Assembly: GCA_964579855.1 (NCBI GenBank)
Contig: CAZOIM010000003.1
Coordinates: 1-53,047 of the forward strand
Source of the DNA: JADGQA01 sp964579855
Lineage (GTDB): Bacteria > Bacteroidota > Ignavibacteria > UBA10030
Direction: 5' to 3'
DNA length: 53,047 nucleotides
In this document: positions 1 through 10,902 of the stretch, piece after piece
How positions within the stretch are numbered: the first letter of the stretch is position 1
How the letters are laid out: every line of letters starts with the position of its first letter
Notes under the pieces: model-generated
Database searches by the model: none
What the model was told of the DNA's origin: nothing
What the model saw: the letters and a program-made list of their open reading frames with translations, nothing else
Translations under genes and position numbers: made by a program

Positions 1-1
1 A

Positions 2-544
2 TTGAAGGGATACGATTATTCCTCACCTGGAGAGTACTTTGTTACAGTCCGCACCCGTGCAAAATCCTGCTTGCTCGGAGAGGTGGTCGACGGCGCCGTG
101 CGATTATCACCTACAGGTCAAATAATCGCAGAAGAATGGGAGAATACACCGAAGATCCGACAGAACGTACGACTGGATCTTTGGGTCGTAATGCCCAATC
201 ACTTGCACGGCATCGTTGTGATTGAAAAATCCTTGGTAGAGACGCATCGCGATGCGTCTCTACGAATGCAAAACACCTTTGGTCCCCAACGAAACAATCT
301 TGGCTCCATTGTGAGAGGTTTCAAATCGGCATCTACAAAAAAGATTCATCTCTCAGGCTACCTTGATTTTGGATGGCAGCCAGGCTTCTACGATCATATT
401 GTTCGTGATGGCAAGGATCTCGACCGGATCAGGGAGTACATCCGATTGAATCCGACAAATTGGACAAAAGATCCCGAATCCCCTTCAAACGTTATAGTTG
501 CAGGCCTGCACAATGAATCCGCCGATTGGTCTTTGCTCGACTGA
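2..544 (+). CDS. REP-associated tyrosine (Y1/IS200-like) transposase, 5' truncated by window edge
   Basis: A Y1-type HUH transposase domain of the RAYT class, which cuts and joins single-stranded palindromic DNA. Visible motifs are the metal-binding HUH in MPNHLHGIV (nt about 190-216) and the candidate nucleophile Tyr in REYIRLNPTNW near the C-terminus, both in the places expected for RAYTs. The first codons already lie inside the conserved KGYDYSSPGEYFVTV region, so the true start is upstream of the window. The middle of the gene contains a 28-bp perfect palindrome that is translated in frame as part of a variable linker. RAYTs are usually single domesticated copies that mobilise REP palindromes rather than themselves. 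A decayed relative lies at about 1061-1318. Confidence 0.85.
   Translation: MKGYDYSSPGEYFVTVRTRAKSCLLGEVVDGAVRLSPTGQIIAEEWENTPKIRQNVRLDLWVVMPNHLHGIVVIEKSLVETHRDASLRMQNTFGPQRNNLGSIVRGFKSASTKKIHLSGYLDFGWQPGFYDHIVRDGKDLDRIREYIRLNPTNWTKDPESPSNVIVAGLHNESADWSLLD
236..263. repeat. 28-bp perfect palindrome inside the RAYT gene
   Basis: Arms GTAGAGACGCATCG and its exact reverse complement abut with no spacer. A second copy with the same 12-base outer arms is at 1139-1166 at the equivalent place of another RAYT remnant. It has the look of a REP-type palindrome that the encoded transposase could recognise (inference). Confidence 0.85.
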
Positions 545-568
545 CATTCTCATCGCTCCATCTCAAAG

Positions 569-1054
569 ATGAGCAAGGTGCTCTTAGAATACATCACCTC
601 GATGCCCGATGAATCACTTCTTGCCATTCTCGAGAATACGACACAGGAATACACGCCTGAAGCCCTTGCGTTTGCGAATGAAGAGGTCTCGCGAAGAGGC
701 GGTATAGAGCTTCTTAAGGAAAAAGTGCAACAAACTCTCGTCAAGCAATCTGACCTTCACTCCCAGCACCAACTTCCCATCGATAGTACCGATTCATCAA
801 CTGAAGTCGCGGCAAGGCTCAAGAAATTCTATTGGATTCCTGTGCTCGCTGCTTATATTGTCTTTGTGTACGTCATCCGTGAATCGCTTTGGTTGTATTG
901 GCTGTGCGTGTTTGTCATGATAGCGTTTTGGATAAGAGTCTTCATCAACGCGAGGAAATTGACGCCGGAAGAAGAATACGCGGAGATCGCCAAGGAAATG
1001 GCAAAGCATCCGGAAACCGAATCGAGTGGAGACAAGCCCGCCGAGGATCAATAG
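569..1054 (+). CDS. small two-TM membrane protein, unknown function
   Basis: A 161-residue protein I cannot assign. The N-terminal 60 residues are soluble and contain the pattern LLAILENTTQEYTPEALAFA followed by a basic ERG-like turn (EEVSRRGG). Similar short 'YxPEALxxAxxExxRRG' segments precede membrane regions in other bacterial proteins. Residues about 90-125 form two closely spaced hydrophobic segments rich in Trp, Tyr and Phe. The C-terminal tail is charged. It starts 24 bases after the transposase stop and stands between two RAYT-derived sequences, so it may be cargo or simply a bystander. Coding is supported by length and coherent membrane topology, not by a family match. Confidence 0.6.
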   Translation: MSKVLLEYITSMPDESLLAILENTTQEYTPEALAFANEEVSRRGGIELLKEKVQQTLVKQSDLHSQHQLPIDSTDSSTEVAARLKKFYWIPVLAAYIVFVYVIRESLWLYWLCVFVMIAFWIRVFINARKLTPEEEYAEIAKEMAKHPETESSGDKPAEDQ

Positions 1055-1060
1055 AAGCAA

Positions 1061-1318
1061 AAGGAGATTGAGCATCTTCACACGTGGATCGTAATGTCGA
1101 ACCATTTCCACGGAATCATCGTGATTGATGATTCTTTTGTAGAGACGCATGGCAATGCGTCTCTACAAGGGAATAACATCTTTCGACCTCATCGCAACAA
1201 TCTATCATCCATCATAACAGGGTTCAAATCTTCAACCACGAATTGTCCATCCCTCGATCGACATGTCGCAGAGAGTCTAATCCCCCTGATCGAAAGCATC
1301 TATTTCACCCCTTCATGA
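1061..1318 (+). pseudogene. remnant of a second RAYT transposase
   Basis: Reading in the frame of an ATG at 1094, the sequence gives a tryptophan-rich lead HLHTWIVMSNHFHGIIVID, the HUH-motif region of a Y1 transposase, then the palindrome-encoded linker and FRPHRNNLSSIITGFKSST, which parallels the intact copy at 2-544. The N-terminal strand before the HUH motif is missing. After about 1236 the similarity ends without the catalytic tyrosine helix. The reading frame stops at 1316-1318, overlapping the end of the arabinofuranosidase on the other strand. It is a dead fragment. Confidence 0.7.
1139..1166. repeat. second copy of the GTAGAGACGCAT palindrome
   Basis: Perfect 12-bp arms GTAGAGACGCAT and ATGCGTCTCTAC surround a four-base centre GGCA; the copy at 236-263 has CGCG in the centre. 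It lies inside the RAYT remnant at the same position relative to the HUH motif. Confidence 0.8.
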
Positions 1319-3560
1319 AACAACATCTCATCCGTGACAGACATCTTCTCCTTGTCCGGTGCCTGTAACATCAGTTTCAGGCCGCTGCCGCCTCCCGCTT
1401 GGAAAAATGAAACTCCGATGGTATGATATCCTTTCTTGAGATAGACAGTACCGGATACTTCAACCATCGCATGCAAACCGTCGTTGAGAACGACGTCATC
1501 GTTGTCGATTATCAATCGTGACCCATCATCGGATGTGAGGAAGAAATCGTACAATCCGTCGGAATCAATTCTTAAATACCCACTGTAAGCCAATCCGAAG
1601 TTGAGGTCCGGTGTCCCTTCAGGATAGACGAGATTCTTTATCGTCCCCGTTCGCAAAGGCCTCATCTCCGAGAAATCAGGCAAGCGCTGCCAGGTCCCCG
1701 CAAAGTACTTGAATGCGAGCCCCTGCTTGAGTTTCGACGCGTCAATTGTCGGCGCNNNNNNNNNNNNNNNNNNNNNNNNNNNNNNNNNNNNNNNNNNNNN
1801 NNNNNNNNNNNNNNNNNNNNNNNNNNNNNNNNNNNNNNNNNNNNNNNNNNNNNNNACCTCAGAAGTGCCTTTCACCTCGAGCGCCACAACCGAGTGCTTG
1901 GGGATCGTAACATCAATGGCGTGATCTTTGGACTTGAATCCCGTGAAGGTCTTAATACCCACGTTGTTCGGATTCTCAAAGGTGTTATCCGCGTTGAGCT
2001 TATCGGATGTCAGTATTTGGCCTGTCACCGATTGAACGGCGAATGATTTGATGTCGCAACGAAGCAGTTCATCTTTACTTGTACTTAGATTGCAGAGTGT
2101 AATGTGGATCTTCCCATCCTTGTCCAGAGAGGAGGAAGCGTTGAGCAAAGGTATTTTTCGTCCTTGAACAACGATGCTATCTGATTGAAGAAGAGAAGGT
2201 ATGAGCACGGCGTCCTGGTGAACCTTGTACATATCGAATACATCGTAGGTGGGCGTAAGGACCATCTTGTCGCCGTCCGTCAGGATGACCGATTGCAGCA
2301 CATTGACGGCCTGCGCGACGGCAGCCATCTTCACCCTGCTGCAATGGTTGTTGAAGATATTCAGATTGATGCCGGCGATGAGTGCATCGCGGAGCGTATT
2401 CTGCTGAAACAGAAAGGCCGGATTTGTTCCCTGCTCAACGGCATACCAGGCCCCCCATTCGTCAACGACAAGCCCTACACTCTTGCCGGGATCGTAGAGA
2501 TCCATAATGGCGGAATGTCGGTCGATAAGTTCTTCCATCCTCAGCGTCTTCTGCATGGTGCTGTACCAGTTTTGTTCGGTCACGTCGGTCGCGTGAATAT
2601 CGTTGCACCACGTGTAGTAATGCAACGAGAGACCCCAGATCGAATTTCCCATTTGGCGCATCACGACATTCGTCCAATCGTAGTTGTCATCACTCGGTCC
2701 GACGGCTATTTTTTTGATACGGTTCTTGCCGTAGTTCTTCAAAAAACTTCCATAACGCAAGGCGAGGTCTGAATAATAGTCCGGTTTCATGTCGCCGCCG
2801 CATCCCCACGATTCATTCCCAATTCCCCAATATTCCACCCCCCACGATTTGTCGCGTCCGTTCTTTTTTCTCTGTTCGGTTATGGGGCTGATGTTGTCCG
2901 AATTGACATATTCGACCCACTGCGACATTTCCTGGACTGTCCCGCTCCCNNNNNNNNNNNNNNNNNNNNNNNNNNNNNNNNNNNNNNNNNNNNNNNNNNN
3001 NNNNNNNNNNNNNNNNNNNNNNNNNNNNNNNNNNNNNNNNNNNNNNNNNTGTCCGAATTGACATATTCGACCCACTGCGACATTTCCTGGACTGTCCCGC
3101 TCCCAAGATTTCCCGTGATGTAAGGCTCGCAGCCGATATGCTGACAGAGGTCGAGGAACTCGTGAGTTCCGAAGCTGTTGTCTTCGGTAACCCCGCCCCA
3201 GTTTGTGTTCACCATCGACGGGCGCGATGATCGGGGACCGATGCCATCTTTCCAATGGTACTCATCAGCGAAACAGCCGCCGGGCCATCGAAGAACAGGA
3301 GCTTTGATGTTCTTCATTGCCTCGACGACATCGGATCGTATCCCCCGCACGTTCGGTATCTTTGAATTCTCGCCAACCCAGAATCCTCCGTAAATACAAT
3401 GACCGAGGTGTTCCGAGAAATGTCCGTAAATGTTTCTGCTGATTTTGTATTTCGCCTTGCCGACGTCAAGCGTGAGTTCGTTCGTTGCAACCTGAGAGAA
3501 CGTAAAAGAGCAAAGCAAGAACGAAGACATCATGAGCGTGAAGAAGATTGTTTTTTTCAT
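1300..3560 (-). CDS. secreted GH51 alpha-L-arabinofuranosidase with C-terminal PA14-like domain (interrupted by two scaffold gaps)
   Basis: Releases terminal arabinose from plant-type polysaccharides. The N-terminus is a signal peptide (MKKTIFFTLMMSSFLLCSFT). GH51 hallmarks follow: NIYGHFSEHLGHCIYGG, RWPGGCFADEYHWKDGIGPR, the acid/base Glu in WGIGNESWGCGGD and the nucleophile Glu in VVDEWGAWY. A beta-sandwich region and, beyond gap 1756-1855, a PA14-like module (AFKYFAGTWQRLPDF, SDDGSRLIIDN) complete the protein. Gap 2950-3049 is flanked by a 55-bp duplication; removing 155 bases restores one continuous frame between the N- and C-terminal parts. The protein is then about 700 residues, counting gap one as 100 bases. 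The gene is monocistronic here and convergent with the RAYT remnant, overlapping it by 19 bases. Confidence 0.88.
1756..1855. other. assembly gap (100 N) before the PA14-like region
   Basis: Exactly 100 N, a typical placeholder of unknown true length. The flanks share no duplicated sequence, so real bases are probably missing here. It falls in the linker between the GH51 C-terminal sandwich and the PA14-like domain. Confidence 0.95.
2895..3104. other. artefactual gap: 100 N (2950-3049) flanked by an exact 55-bp duplicated contig end
   Basis: The 55 bases 2895-2949 are repeated base for base at 3050-3104, and the copies abut the Ns on both sides. Both encode the same GSGTVQEMSQWVEYVNSD stretch of the arabinofuranosidase. 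This is the signature of two contigs sharing a k-mer-length overlap that a scaffolder failed to merge. Nothing is probably missing. Confidence 0.9.
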
Positions 3561-3802
3561 GGCAGTGGTTGTTGAAGTGGATTGTTATGGAATGACGAGC
3601 GTCGGTTCCTGAGACCTTCCTGACACAATGATAATGGATTTTCTTGAAAAAGAAATGATCGACCCGGTCGCAACCAGGAGGAAAGAAAAGAGGAATGTCG
3701 AACTCTTCACTTTGCGTGAAGCCTTCTGATCGGCGGAATGTTCGATGACGAGGAGTCCAAACGGAAATCTTGAAACCAATATTCCAGAAGGAAGAATTTT
3801 TC

Positions 3803-3954
3803 GAAAGGTTGATTGTGCGAAATATGTTTCAAGGGTGTCACGGTCCATACCGTGGCAGTAGTCGTGGATTCGGTCACGGAGTGGTCCGTGACCGCGGGTG
3901 ATTTTGTAGCTGAGACACTACCGTCTTGTTTGAAAGGTTGATTGTGCGAAATAT
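3803..3954. repeat. 23-bp direct repeats bracketing a hairpin-rich insert (MITE/REP-like)
   Basis: The 23 bases GAAAGGTTGATTGTGCGAAA+TAT occur at 3803-3825 and 3932-3954. The 106 bases between them hold two stem-loops: CACGGT/ACCGTG at 3839-3854 and a 10-bp stem at 3871-3894. TTTCAA near the left inner edge is matched by TTGAAA near the right. Together with flanks this fills the otherwise gene-less interval 3561-4024. A small non-autonomous element with target-site-like repeats is one reading; a local duplication is another. Confidence 0.5.
3871..3894. other. 10-bp stem-loop upstream of the Ehr operon
   Basis: Arms CGGTCACGGA and TCCGTGACCG enclose the tetraloop GTGG. No T-run follows on either strand, so a simple intrinsic terminator is unlikely. 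It lies about 130 bases before the chosen start of the first operon gene. Confidence 0.6.
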
Positions 3955-4024
3955 TTCTTGTACTTTCATTCAGGCGCTTCTTCCTGAAGTCCGAAAATGT
4001 ATTGCAGTCCGGACGTGGGTGGAG

Positions 4025-6127
4025 ATGCGCTTTTCTGTTTTGCTACACATTCTAGCGGGAAACACACTGACCACCGACCTTCTCTTTTCCCTCACTCTTG
4101 GTTTCTACGCAGCGGGAGCACTCTCAGGATTTGTTTTCATTCCCAGGAAAAGACTCACCAGCGCTTTCGAGATAAAGGCTGCGGAGCTCGGCAAAAATTT
4201 GGGTTTCATCCTTTCCTTCCTTGGCTCAGCTGCAGGTCTTTTGCTTTCGATTAAAATTGTTCTCACAGGCACGCCGCTTCATCTGGAGCTTCCGCAAACG
4301 ACGCCGCTGGGTTCGATGACCTTCACGGTGGATCAGTTGTCCGCATTTTTTGTCGGAACGGCCTCATTCCTCGGTGCGGCCATTTCGGTATATTCTCTTG
4401 GGTATACTTCGGAATACTTCCACAAGAGACACGTTGGGCTTTTCATGTTTCTGTATAATGCCCTGTTCATTACGCTCTTAGTACTGCTTACGTCCTCGAA
4501 CTTCATCTTTTTTCTGTTCGCGTGGGAAGCGATGTCGTTCGTGATATATTTCCTTATCGTCTTTGAACACGACGACAAAGCATCCCGTCGCGCCGGTTTT
4601 CTCTACGTTGTCATGAGCCATGTGGGGACGATATTCCTCACCAGCATGATTCTGATCTTTTTCGTGCAAGCAGGGTCGTTCGATTTTGCTGCCATCCGTG
4701 GCAATGCACATCAAATCTCTCCAGCACTTAAGTCCGTGATTTTTCTCTGCACGCTCATGGGGTTCGGCATAAAGGCCGGAATTGTACCTCTCCATATCTG
4801 GCTCCCAGAGGCACATCCAGCGACGCCAAGCAATATTTCCGCCCTGATGTCCGGCGTGGTTATTAAAACCGGAATTTATGGTATCGTCCGGGTATCGCTT
4901 GATTTGTTGGGACCAGGCCCGATGTGGTGGGGAATCCTTGTCCTCGCCATAGCTGTTGTCTCCGCCGTGCTCGGCGTTCTGTACGCGTTGATGGAGCACG
5001 ATTTGAAGAGACTTCTTGCCTATCACAGCATCGAGAACATCGGCATCATTCTGATGGGAGTGGGGACTGCTTTGGTGTTTAATTCGACGGGAAACAAAGC
5101 CGTGGCGGCACTGGCGCTCATCGCAGGACTTTATCACGTGCTGAACCATGCAACATTCAAGGGATTGCTCTTCCTCGGTGCGGGGTCCGTTGTGCGCGCA
5201 ACGCACACGCGGAACATCGAGGAGCTCGGAGGATTGGCCAAAAAACTTCCCTACACGTCAGTATTCTTTTTGATCGGAGCCGTTGCGATCTCGGCACTTC
5301 CACCCTTGAATGGGTTCATCAGCGAGTGGCTTACATTCCAGGCATTGCTTCTCGGGTTCACAACCGCGGATCTGACGGTGAAACTGGCTATACCCATCAC
5401 GGTTGCGCTCCTCGCCCTCACAGGAGCTCTGGCCGCAGCATGCTTCGTGAAAGCATACGGTATCACGTTCCTCGGATTGCCCCGGTCGAACGCCGCGAAT
5501 CATGCGCAGGAATCTCCGCGCAGCATGCTCGCAGCCATGGGATTTCTGGCACTCGGTTGCGTTGTCCTCGGTATATTCCCCGGGATTGCGCTCACTGCAC
5601 TTAATCCGATGGCCTCTTCGTTGCTCGGGGCGTCGATGACAAATCCGGTGAGCTTCGCAGGTCCCACGATGATCCTTTCAGCAAACCCGTCAACGAGCAT
5701 TGCGCCAGCGCTTATGCTTGTACTTCTCGCAGGATTTGCCGGCCTTCCCATTGCCGCAGGGTTATTGTTAGGGGGAAAAATGAAAATGAGAATCGCCAGG
5801 ACCTGGGCATGCGGCATCGAAACGCTCAAGCCAAGAATGCAGTATACTGCGACGGGATTCAGCAAACCCATCCGACTCATATTCTCCGCGATTTACAGGG
5901 CAAGTCACGAAATTCAGATCTCGGAAGATGTCTCGCCGTATTTCAAACCGGAGATCCATTATGAAGTGACGATGGAACACGTCTTCGAGGAAAAGATCTA
6001 TGAACCGGCGATGAGGGGGATACTGTCGCTTGCACGGTTTGGAAGGAAGCTTCAAACGGGTCACATCCAATCGTATCTCGCATATATTTTCATCATACTG
6101 ATTATTTTGCTCTGGGCAACAGGATAA
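4025..6127 (+). CDS. hyfB: NuoL/HyfB-like proton-pumping membrane subunit of an Ehr/hydrogenase-4-like complex
   Basis: About 700 residues with some 14-16 membrane helices of the Mrp/NuoL antiporter family. Conserved signatures are FLFAWEAMSFVIYFLI, GIKAGIVPLHIWLPEAHPATPSNISALMSG, LKRLLAYHSIENIGIILMG and LNHATFKGLLFLGAGSV. These carry the Lys and Glu residues used for proton transfer in the family. ATG 4025 is preferred; an open frame continues upstream to a TTG at 3926, but that segment lies in the repeat region and lacks membrane character. The next gene begins 21 bases downstream. It should form part of the ion-translocating arm of the complex encoded by 4025-11775. Confidence 0.88.
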   Translation: MRFSVLLHILAGNTLTTDLLFSLTLGFYAAGALSGFVFIPRKRLTSAFEIKAAELGKNLGFILSFLGSAAGLLLSIKIVLTGTPLHLELPQTTPLGSMTFTVDQLSAFFVGTASFLGAAISVYSLGYTSEYFHKRHVGLFMFLYNALFITLLVLLTSSNFIFFLFAWEAMSFVIYFLIVFEHDDKASRRAGFLYVVMSHVGTIFLTSMILIFFVQAGSFDFAAIRGNAHQISPALKSVIFLCTLMGFGIKAGIVPLHIWLPEAHPATPSNISALMSGVVIKTGIYGIVRVSLDLLGPGPMWWGILVLAIAVVSAVLGVLYALMEHDLKRLLAYHSIENIGIILMGVGTALVFNSTGNKAVAALALIAGLYHVLNHATFKGLLFLGAGSVVRATHTRNIEELGGLAKKLPYTSVFFLIGAVAISALPPLNGFISEWLTFQALLLGFTTADLTVKLAIPITVALLALTGALAAACFVKAYGITFLGLPRSNAANHAQESPRSMLAAMGFLALGCVVLGIFPGIALTALNPMASSLLGASMTNPVSFAGPTMILSANPSTSIAPALMLVLLAGFAGLPIAAGLLLGGKMKMRIARTWACGIETLKPRMQYTATGFSKPIRLIFSAIYRASHEIQISEDVSPYFKPEIHYEVTMEHVFEEKIYEPAMRGILSLARFGRKLQTGHIQSYLAYIFIILIILLWATG

Positions 6128-6148
6128 GGTCGGCGAAATCGCTCAACC

Positions 6149-7105
6149 ATGAATGCAATCATCAAAAACGCTTTGCTTTTGATCCTTCAACTTGGAGTCA
6201 CCGTGTTGACGGCTCCATTGGTCTTCGGGATCATCAAGAAGACGAAAGCGAGAATTCAAAACAGGAAGGGCCCGTCGGTCTTACAGCCGTACGCGGATTT
6301 GACGAAGCTCTTGAAGAAAGAAGTCGTGATCTCCGAGAACGCCTCCTGGCTATTTTCGTTTACGCCTTATTTGCTCATTGCATCGACGCTCGTGATCGTT
6401 ATCCTGGTGCCAACGGTGTTCGCCCCGCTTCCGTTTCACTGGATCGGCGACATCATAACCGTTGCGTACTTGTTTGCTCTCGGAAGGTTCTTTCTTGCAC
6501 TGGCCGGTCTAGATACCGCAAGCGGATTTGGAGGACTCGGATCAAGCCGGGAGATGTCGATCGCATCGATTGTGGAGCCAGCCATGATGTTGTCAATCTT
6601 CGCGGTCGCAGTTACGGCAGGATCGACAAACCTGAGTATCGTCGTACGCAGTCTCTCAACGACGCCTGCTTCGATTTTCAACCCGTCGCATCTGCTTGCG
6701 TTCGTTGCGCTGTTTATTGTTACCATCGCCGAAACAGGGCGGATTCCGGTGGATAATCCCGAGACGCACCTCGAGTTGACGATGATTCATGAGGCGATGA
6801 TCCTTGAATATTCAGGACGGTATCTCGCGTTCATCGAGTTGGCATCGCAAATGAAGATGGTTATATTTCTCTCTCTTCTGGCGAACCTGTTCTTTCCTCT
6901 CGGGCTTGCGACGGTCCTCTCGCCGATGACGCTTGGTGTTTCGATCGCCGCGTTCCTGGCGAAATTGATACTCCTGGGCATCGTCATTGCGCTTGTTGAA
7001 TCGACCAACGCCAAGCTTCGGCTCTTTCGCGTGCCCGACCTGCTCATGACAGCGTTCATCTTGTCGCTGCTTTCGCTCATTCTCTATTTCATCGTCGGAA
7101 CTTGA
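6149..7105 (+). CDS. hyfC: NuoH/HyfC-like membrane anchor subunit
   Basis: 318 residues with about eight membrane helices, the usual size of HyfC/HycD and NuoH. It couples the peripheral redox arm to the membrane arm. Characteristic stretches are KKTKARIQNRKGPSVLQPY near the N-terminus, GLDTASGFGGLGSSREM in a central loop, and ETGRIPVDNPETHLELTMIH with the conserved acidic cluster. It follows the HyfB-like gene after 21 bases and precedes the HyfE-like gene by 4 bases, so one transcript is likely. Confidence 0.9.
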   Translation: MNAIIKNALLLILQLGVTVLTAPLVFGIIKKTKARIQNRKGPSVLQPYADLTKLLKKEVVISENASWLFSFTPYLLIASTLVIVILVPTVFAPLPFHWIGDIITVAYLFALGRFFLALAGLDTASGFGGLGSSREMSIASIVEPAMMLSIFAVAVTAGSTNLSIVVRSLSTTPASIFNPSHLLAFVALFIVTIAETGRIPVDNPETHLELTMIHEAMILEYSGRYLAFIELASQMKMVIFLSLLANLFFPLGLATVLSPMTLGVSIAAFLAKLILLGIVIALVESTNAKLRLFRVPDLLMTAFILSLLSLILYFIVGT

Positions 7106-7109
7106 CATC

Positions 7110-7783
7110 ATGCCGGTCATTGATCAACAAACACTCATTCGTTCCGTCGACATCCTTGCTACAGGAATTCTCGTCACTGCATTCCTGATCGTCTCGAGTA
7201 AGAGTCTCACATTTTATGTGAGGTTGTTCGCGCTTCAATCTATACTTCTCGGGACCCTGTCCCTCGTGATCGCAGTGCGATATGGGGAAGCTCATATTCT
7301 CACAGCGACAGCACTCACGTTCATTGTCAAAGCAATCACGATTCCTATTGTCTTGAAGAAAGTAATCGACCGCATTCGTGTACGGAAAGAAGTCGATTTC
7401 AGTATCAACATCACGGTCTCGCTCATCATTTGCGGCGGAATCGTCATTCTCTCAAATTCCGTGGCCCAGCCCATTCTTCAGGTGCAGCGGGCCGGCAGTT
7501 TGTTTACCACAAAAGTCCTGCCGATTTCCATCGCAGTAATGCTTATCGGTCTGTTTATTATGATAAGCCGGAAAAAGGCCGTCACACAGATCATTGGTCT
7601 GCTTACGATGGAAAATGGACTGTTCCTTTCCGGACTTTCCATTACACACGGGATGCCGTTGATCGTCGAGGTTGGAATTTTCTTCGACATCCTGGTGGCG
7701 GCCCTGATCATGGGGTTGTTCGTCTTCCGAATCAACAAGTCGTTTGAGACAATCGATATTGCTGCAATGAGGAGCCTCAAAAA

Positions 7784-7787
<4 letters not shown>
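7110..7787 (+). CDS. hyfE: HyfE-like membrane subunit (NuoK-related)
   Basis: 225 residues with about seven hydrophobic helices. HyfE proteins have a C-terminal NuoK-like part, seen here in ITGLLTMENGLFLSG-type spacing (QIIGLLTMENGLFLSGLSI), which includes the membrane Glu of the NuoK family. It would sit in the membrane arm between the two antiporter-like subunits. The stop TGA overlaps the next gene's TTG start in the tetranucleotide TTGA, suggesting translational coupling. Confidence 0.85.
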
Positions 7788-9256
<1,469 letters not shown>

Positions 9257-9261
9257 TCGTG

Positions 9262-10857
9262 ATGGATTCTAAACAGAAATACGTTCAGCTGTTGAAAGAA
9301 ACGTGGGGCGATCGGCTCACCGTTGGTGTCTCGACGTCGTCGAACGAGCTGTACCTTAATCTTGATCCCCATTATATCGGGAGCCTGACAGATATTTGCT
9401 CGGCCTTGATAAAGTCGTTTAAAGCAAGTTTTGTCACTCTCGTTCCCGTGGATGAGCGGGCAACGAAAGACCGGTTGACTGTTCATTACGTGTTCTCCGT
9501 GGCGCACGACGATATGTTCTTGATCCTGAGTGTCCCCGTCGATTCGAGACACATGGAACTGCCTTCGATAACGACGCGCATCGAGGCTGCGAATTGGTTC
9601 GAGCGTGAAATGAAGGACTGGTTCGGCATCATGGCTTTCCCGAATATTGCACGGCTTGCATCACATCCCGACTGGCCTGAGGATGTCCATCCCATGCTGA
9701 AAGATTTCCAGTTGGAACAACAAGTGACGCGGGTTCGGGGTGATTTTGATTTCAAAAGGGTTGAAGGGGAAGGAATTTTCGAAATCCCGGTGGGGCCGGT
9801 GCACGCAGGTATCATTGAACCGGGACATTTCCGGTTCAGCGTTGCCGGAGAACCGATCATCAATCTGGATGCTCAGTTGTTCTACACGCACAAGGCAACC
9901 GAAAAAATCGCTGAAGGCATGAGTCCCGAACGTACGGTTTTCCTGGCAGAACGGATCTCGGGCGACACCTCGTTCGGCCACGCGCTGGCATTCTGTCACG
10001 CCATCGAACGTATCGCTGCAATGGAAATTCCTGGAAGAGCATTGGTGAGTCGAACGATTCTCCTCGAGCTCGAACGTCTCTACAATCATATCGGGGATAT
10101 TGGCGCCATAATGCTTGATGTCGGTTATGGTGTGGGAGCGTCGATCGCCTCACATCTCAAAGAGCAGATGCTTCTGTCGAACGAAATCCTGACCGGAAGC
10201 AGACTCTTGCGGGGAATAGCCGCAATTGGCGGACTTCGAAAAACTATCGATGGAACGTCATTGAAACGACGAACTCTTCACGATGTGCTGGTCAAGCAGA
10301 AAAAATCGTTTGAAGAATTGGTTGAAGTGGCAATGTCCAGTTCTTCGACGCTGGATCGACTGGAAGCTACCGGTCTGCTCACGCACAAAGAAGCGTATCG
10401 ACTTGGAGTGATCGGTCTCGCAGGCCGCGCGTCGGGCATCAACCGGGATCTTCGACGCGATCATCCGCATTGCAGTTACAACCAACTCCAATTCCAACCT
10501 TCCGTGCACGAGGAAGGAGATGTCCTGGCCCGTTTCAACGTCCGAATTGAGGAAGTGCGCCAATCTTTTGCGTTGCTCGAACAGCTCGAAGAAAAATTCT
10601 CTGAAGGGCCAATTAGGGCAAGTCACGATGCAATTCTTCCCGGAGGTTTTGCGCTGGGGTACGCGGAAGCGTGGCGGGGTGAAGCGGTACATTGGGTCTT
10701 GACAGATGAATCGGGAAAAATTGCCCGGTGGAAGATCACCGACCCATCGTTCCACAATTGGAAGGGCGTAACGGTTGCCGCAAGAAATAATATTGTGCCC
10801 GATTTTCCGGTGATCAACAAGAGTTTCAACCTCTCGTATTCGGGAAACGATCGCTAA
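9262..10857 (+). CDS. NuoCD/HyfG-like fused large subunit lacking NiFe-binding cysteines (Ehr type)
   Basis: 531 residues: an N-terminal NuoC-like part (about 1-150, with WFEREMKDWFGI) and a C-terminal NuoD/hydrogenase large-subunit part starting near VGPVHAGIIEPGHFRF. In true group-4 hydrogenases the N-terminal motif is ERICGxC and the C-terminal one is DPCxxC. Here they read ERISGDTSFGHALAFCH (Ser233 and Thr236 in place of the cysteines) and SFNLSYSGNDR at the very end (Ser525 and Gly528). No NiFe site can form as in hydrogenases, and no hyp maturation genes are nearby. The fold and partners are kept, as in energy-converting-hydrogenase-related (Ehr) complexes. The electron donor or acceptor is unknown. 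GTG 9259 directly precedes the ATG chosen. Confidence 0.88.
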   Translation: MDSKQKYVQLLKETWGDRLTVGVSTSSNELYLNLDPHYIGSLTDICSALIKSFKASFVTLVPVDERATKDRLTVHYVFSVAHDDMFLILSVPVDSRHMELPSITTRIEAANWFEREMKDWFGIMAFPNIARLASHPDWPEDVHPMLKDFQLEQQVTRVRGDFDFKRVEGEGIFEIPVGPVHAGIIEPGHFRFSVAGEPIINLDAQLFYTHKATEKIAEGMSPERTVFLAERISGDTSFGHALAFCHAIERIAAMEIPGRALVSRTILLELERLYNHIGDIGAIMLDVGYGVGASIASHLKEQMLLSNEILTGSRLLRGIAAIGGLRKTIDGTSLKRRTLHDVLVKQKKSFEELVEVAMSSSSTLDRLEATGLLTHKEAYRLGVIGLAGRASGINRDLRRDHPHCSYNQLQFQPSVHEEGDVLARFNVRIEEVRQSFALLEQLEEKFSEGPIRASHDAILPGGFALGYAEAWRGEAVHWVLTDESGKIARWKITDPSFHNWKGVTVAARNNIVPDFPVINKSFNLSYSGNDR

Positions 10858-10902
10858 GAACAAGAAGCCGAATATACATGGACACGGAGACAAAATAGCC
10901 CA

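Noticed and set aside
2185..2772. 195-codon frame on the plus strand
   Set aside because: Antisense to the arabinofuranosidase catalytic domain, which has clear active-site motifs.
3585..3848. 87-codon frame on the minus strand
   Set aside because: Overlaps the direct repeat and hairpin, lacks a ribosome site and any family feature.
4478..5206. 242-codon frame on the minus strand
   Set aside because: Antisense shadow of the HyfB-like gene; rich in His, Glu and Arg with no family.
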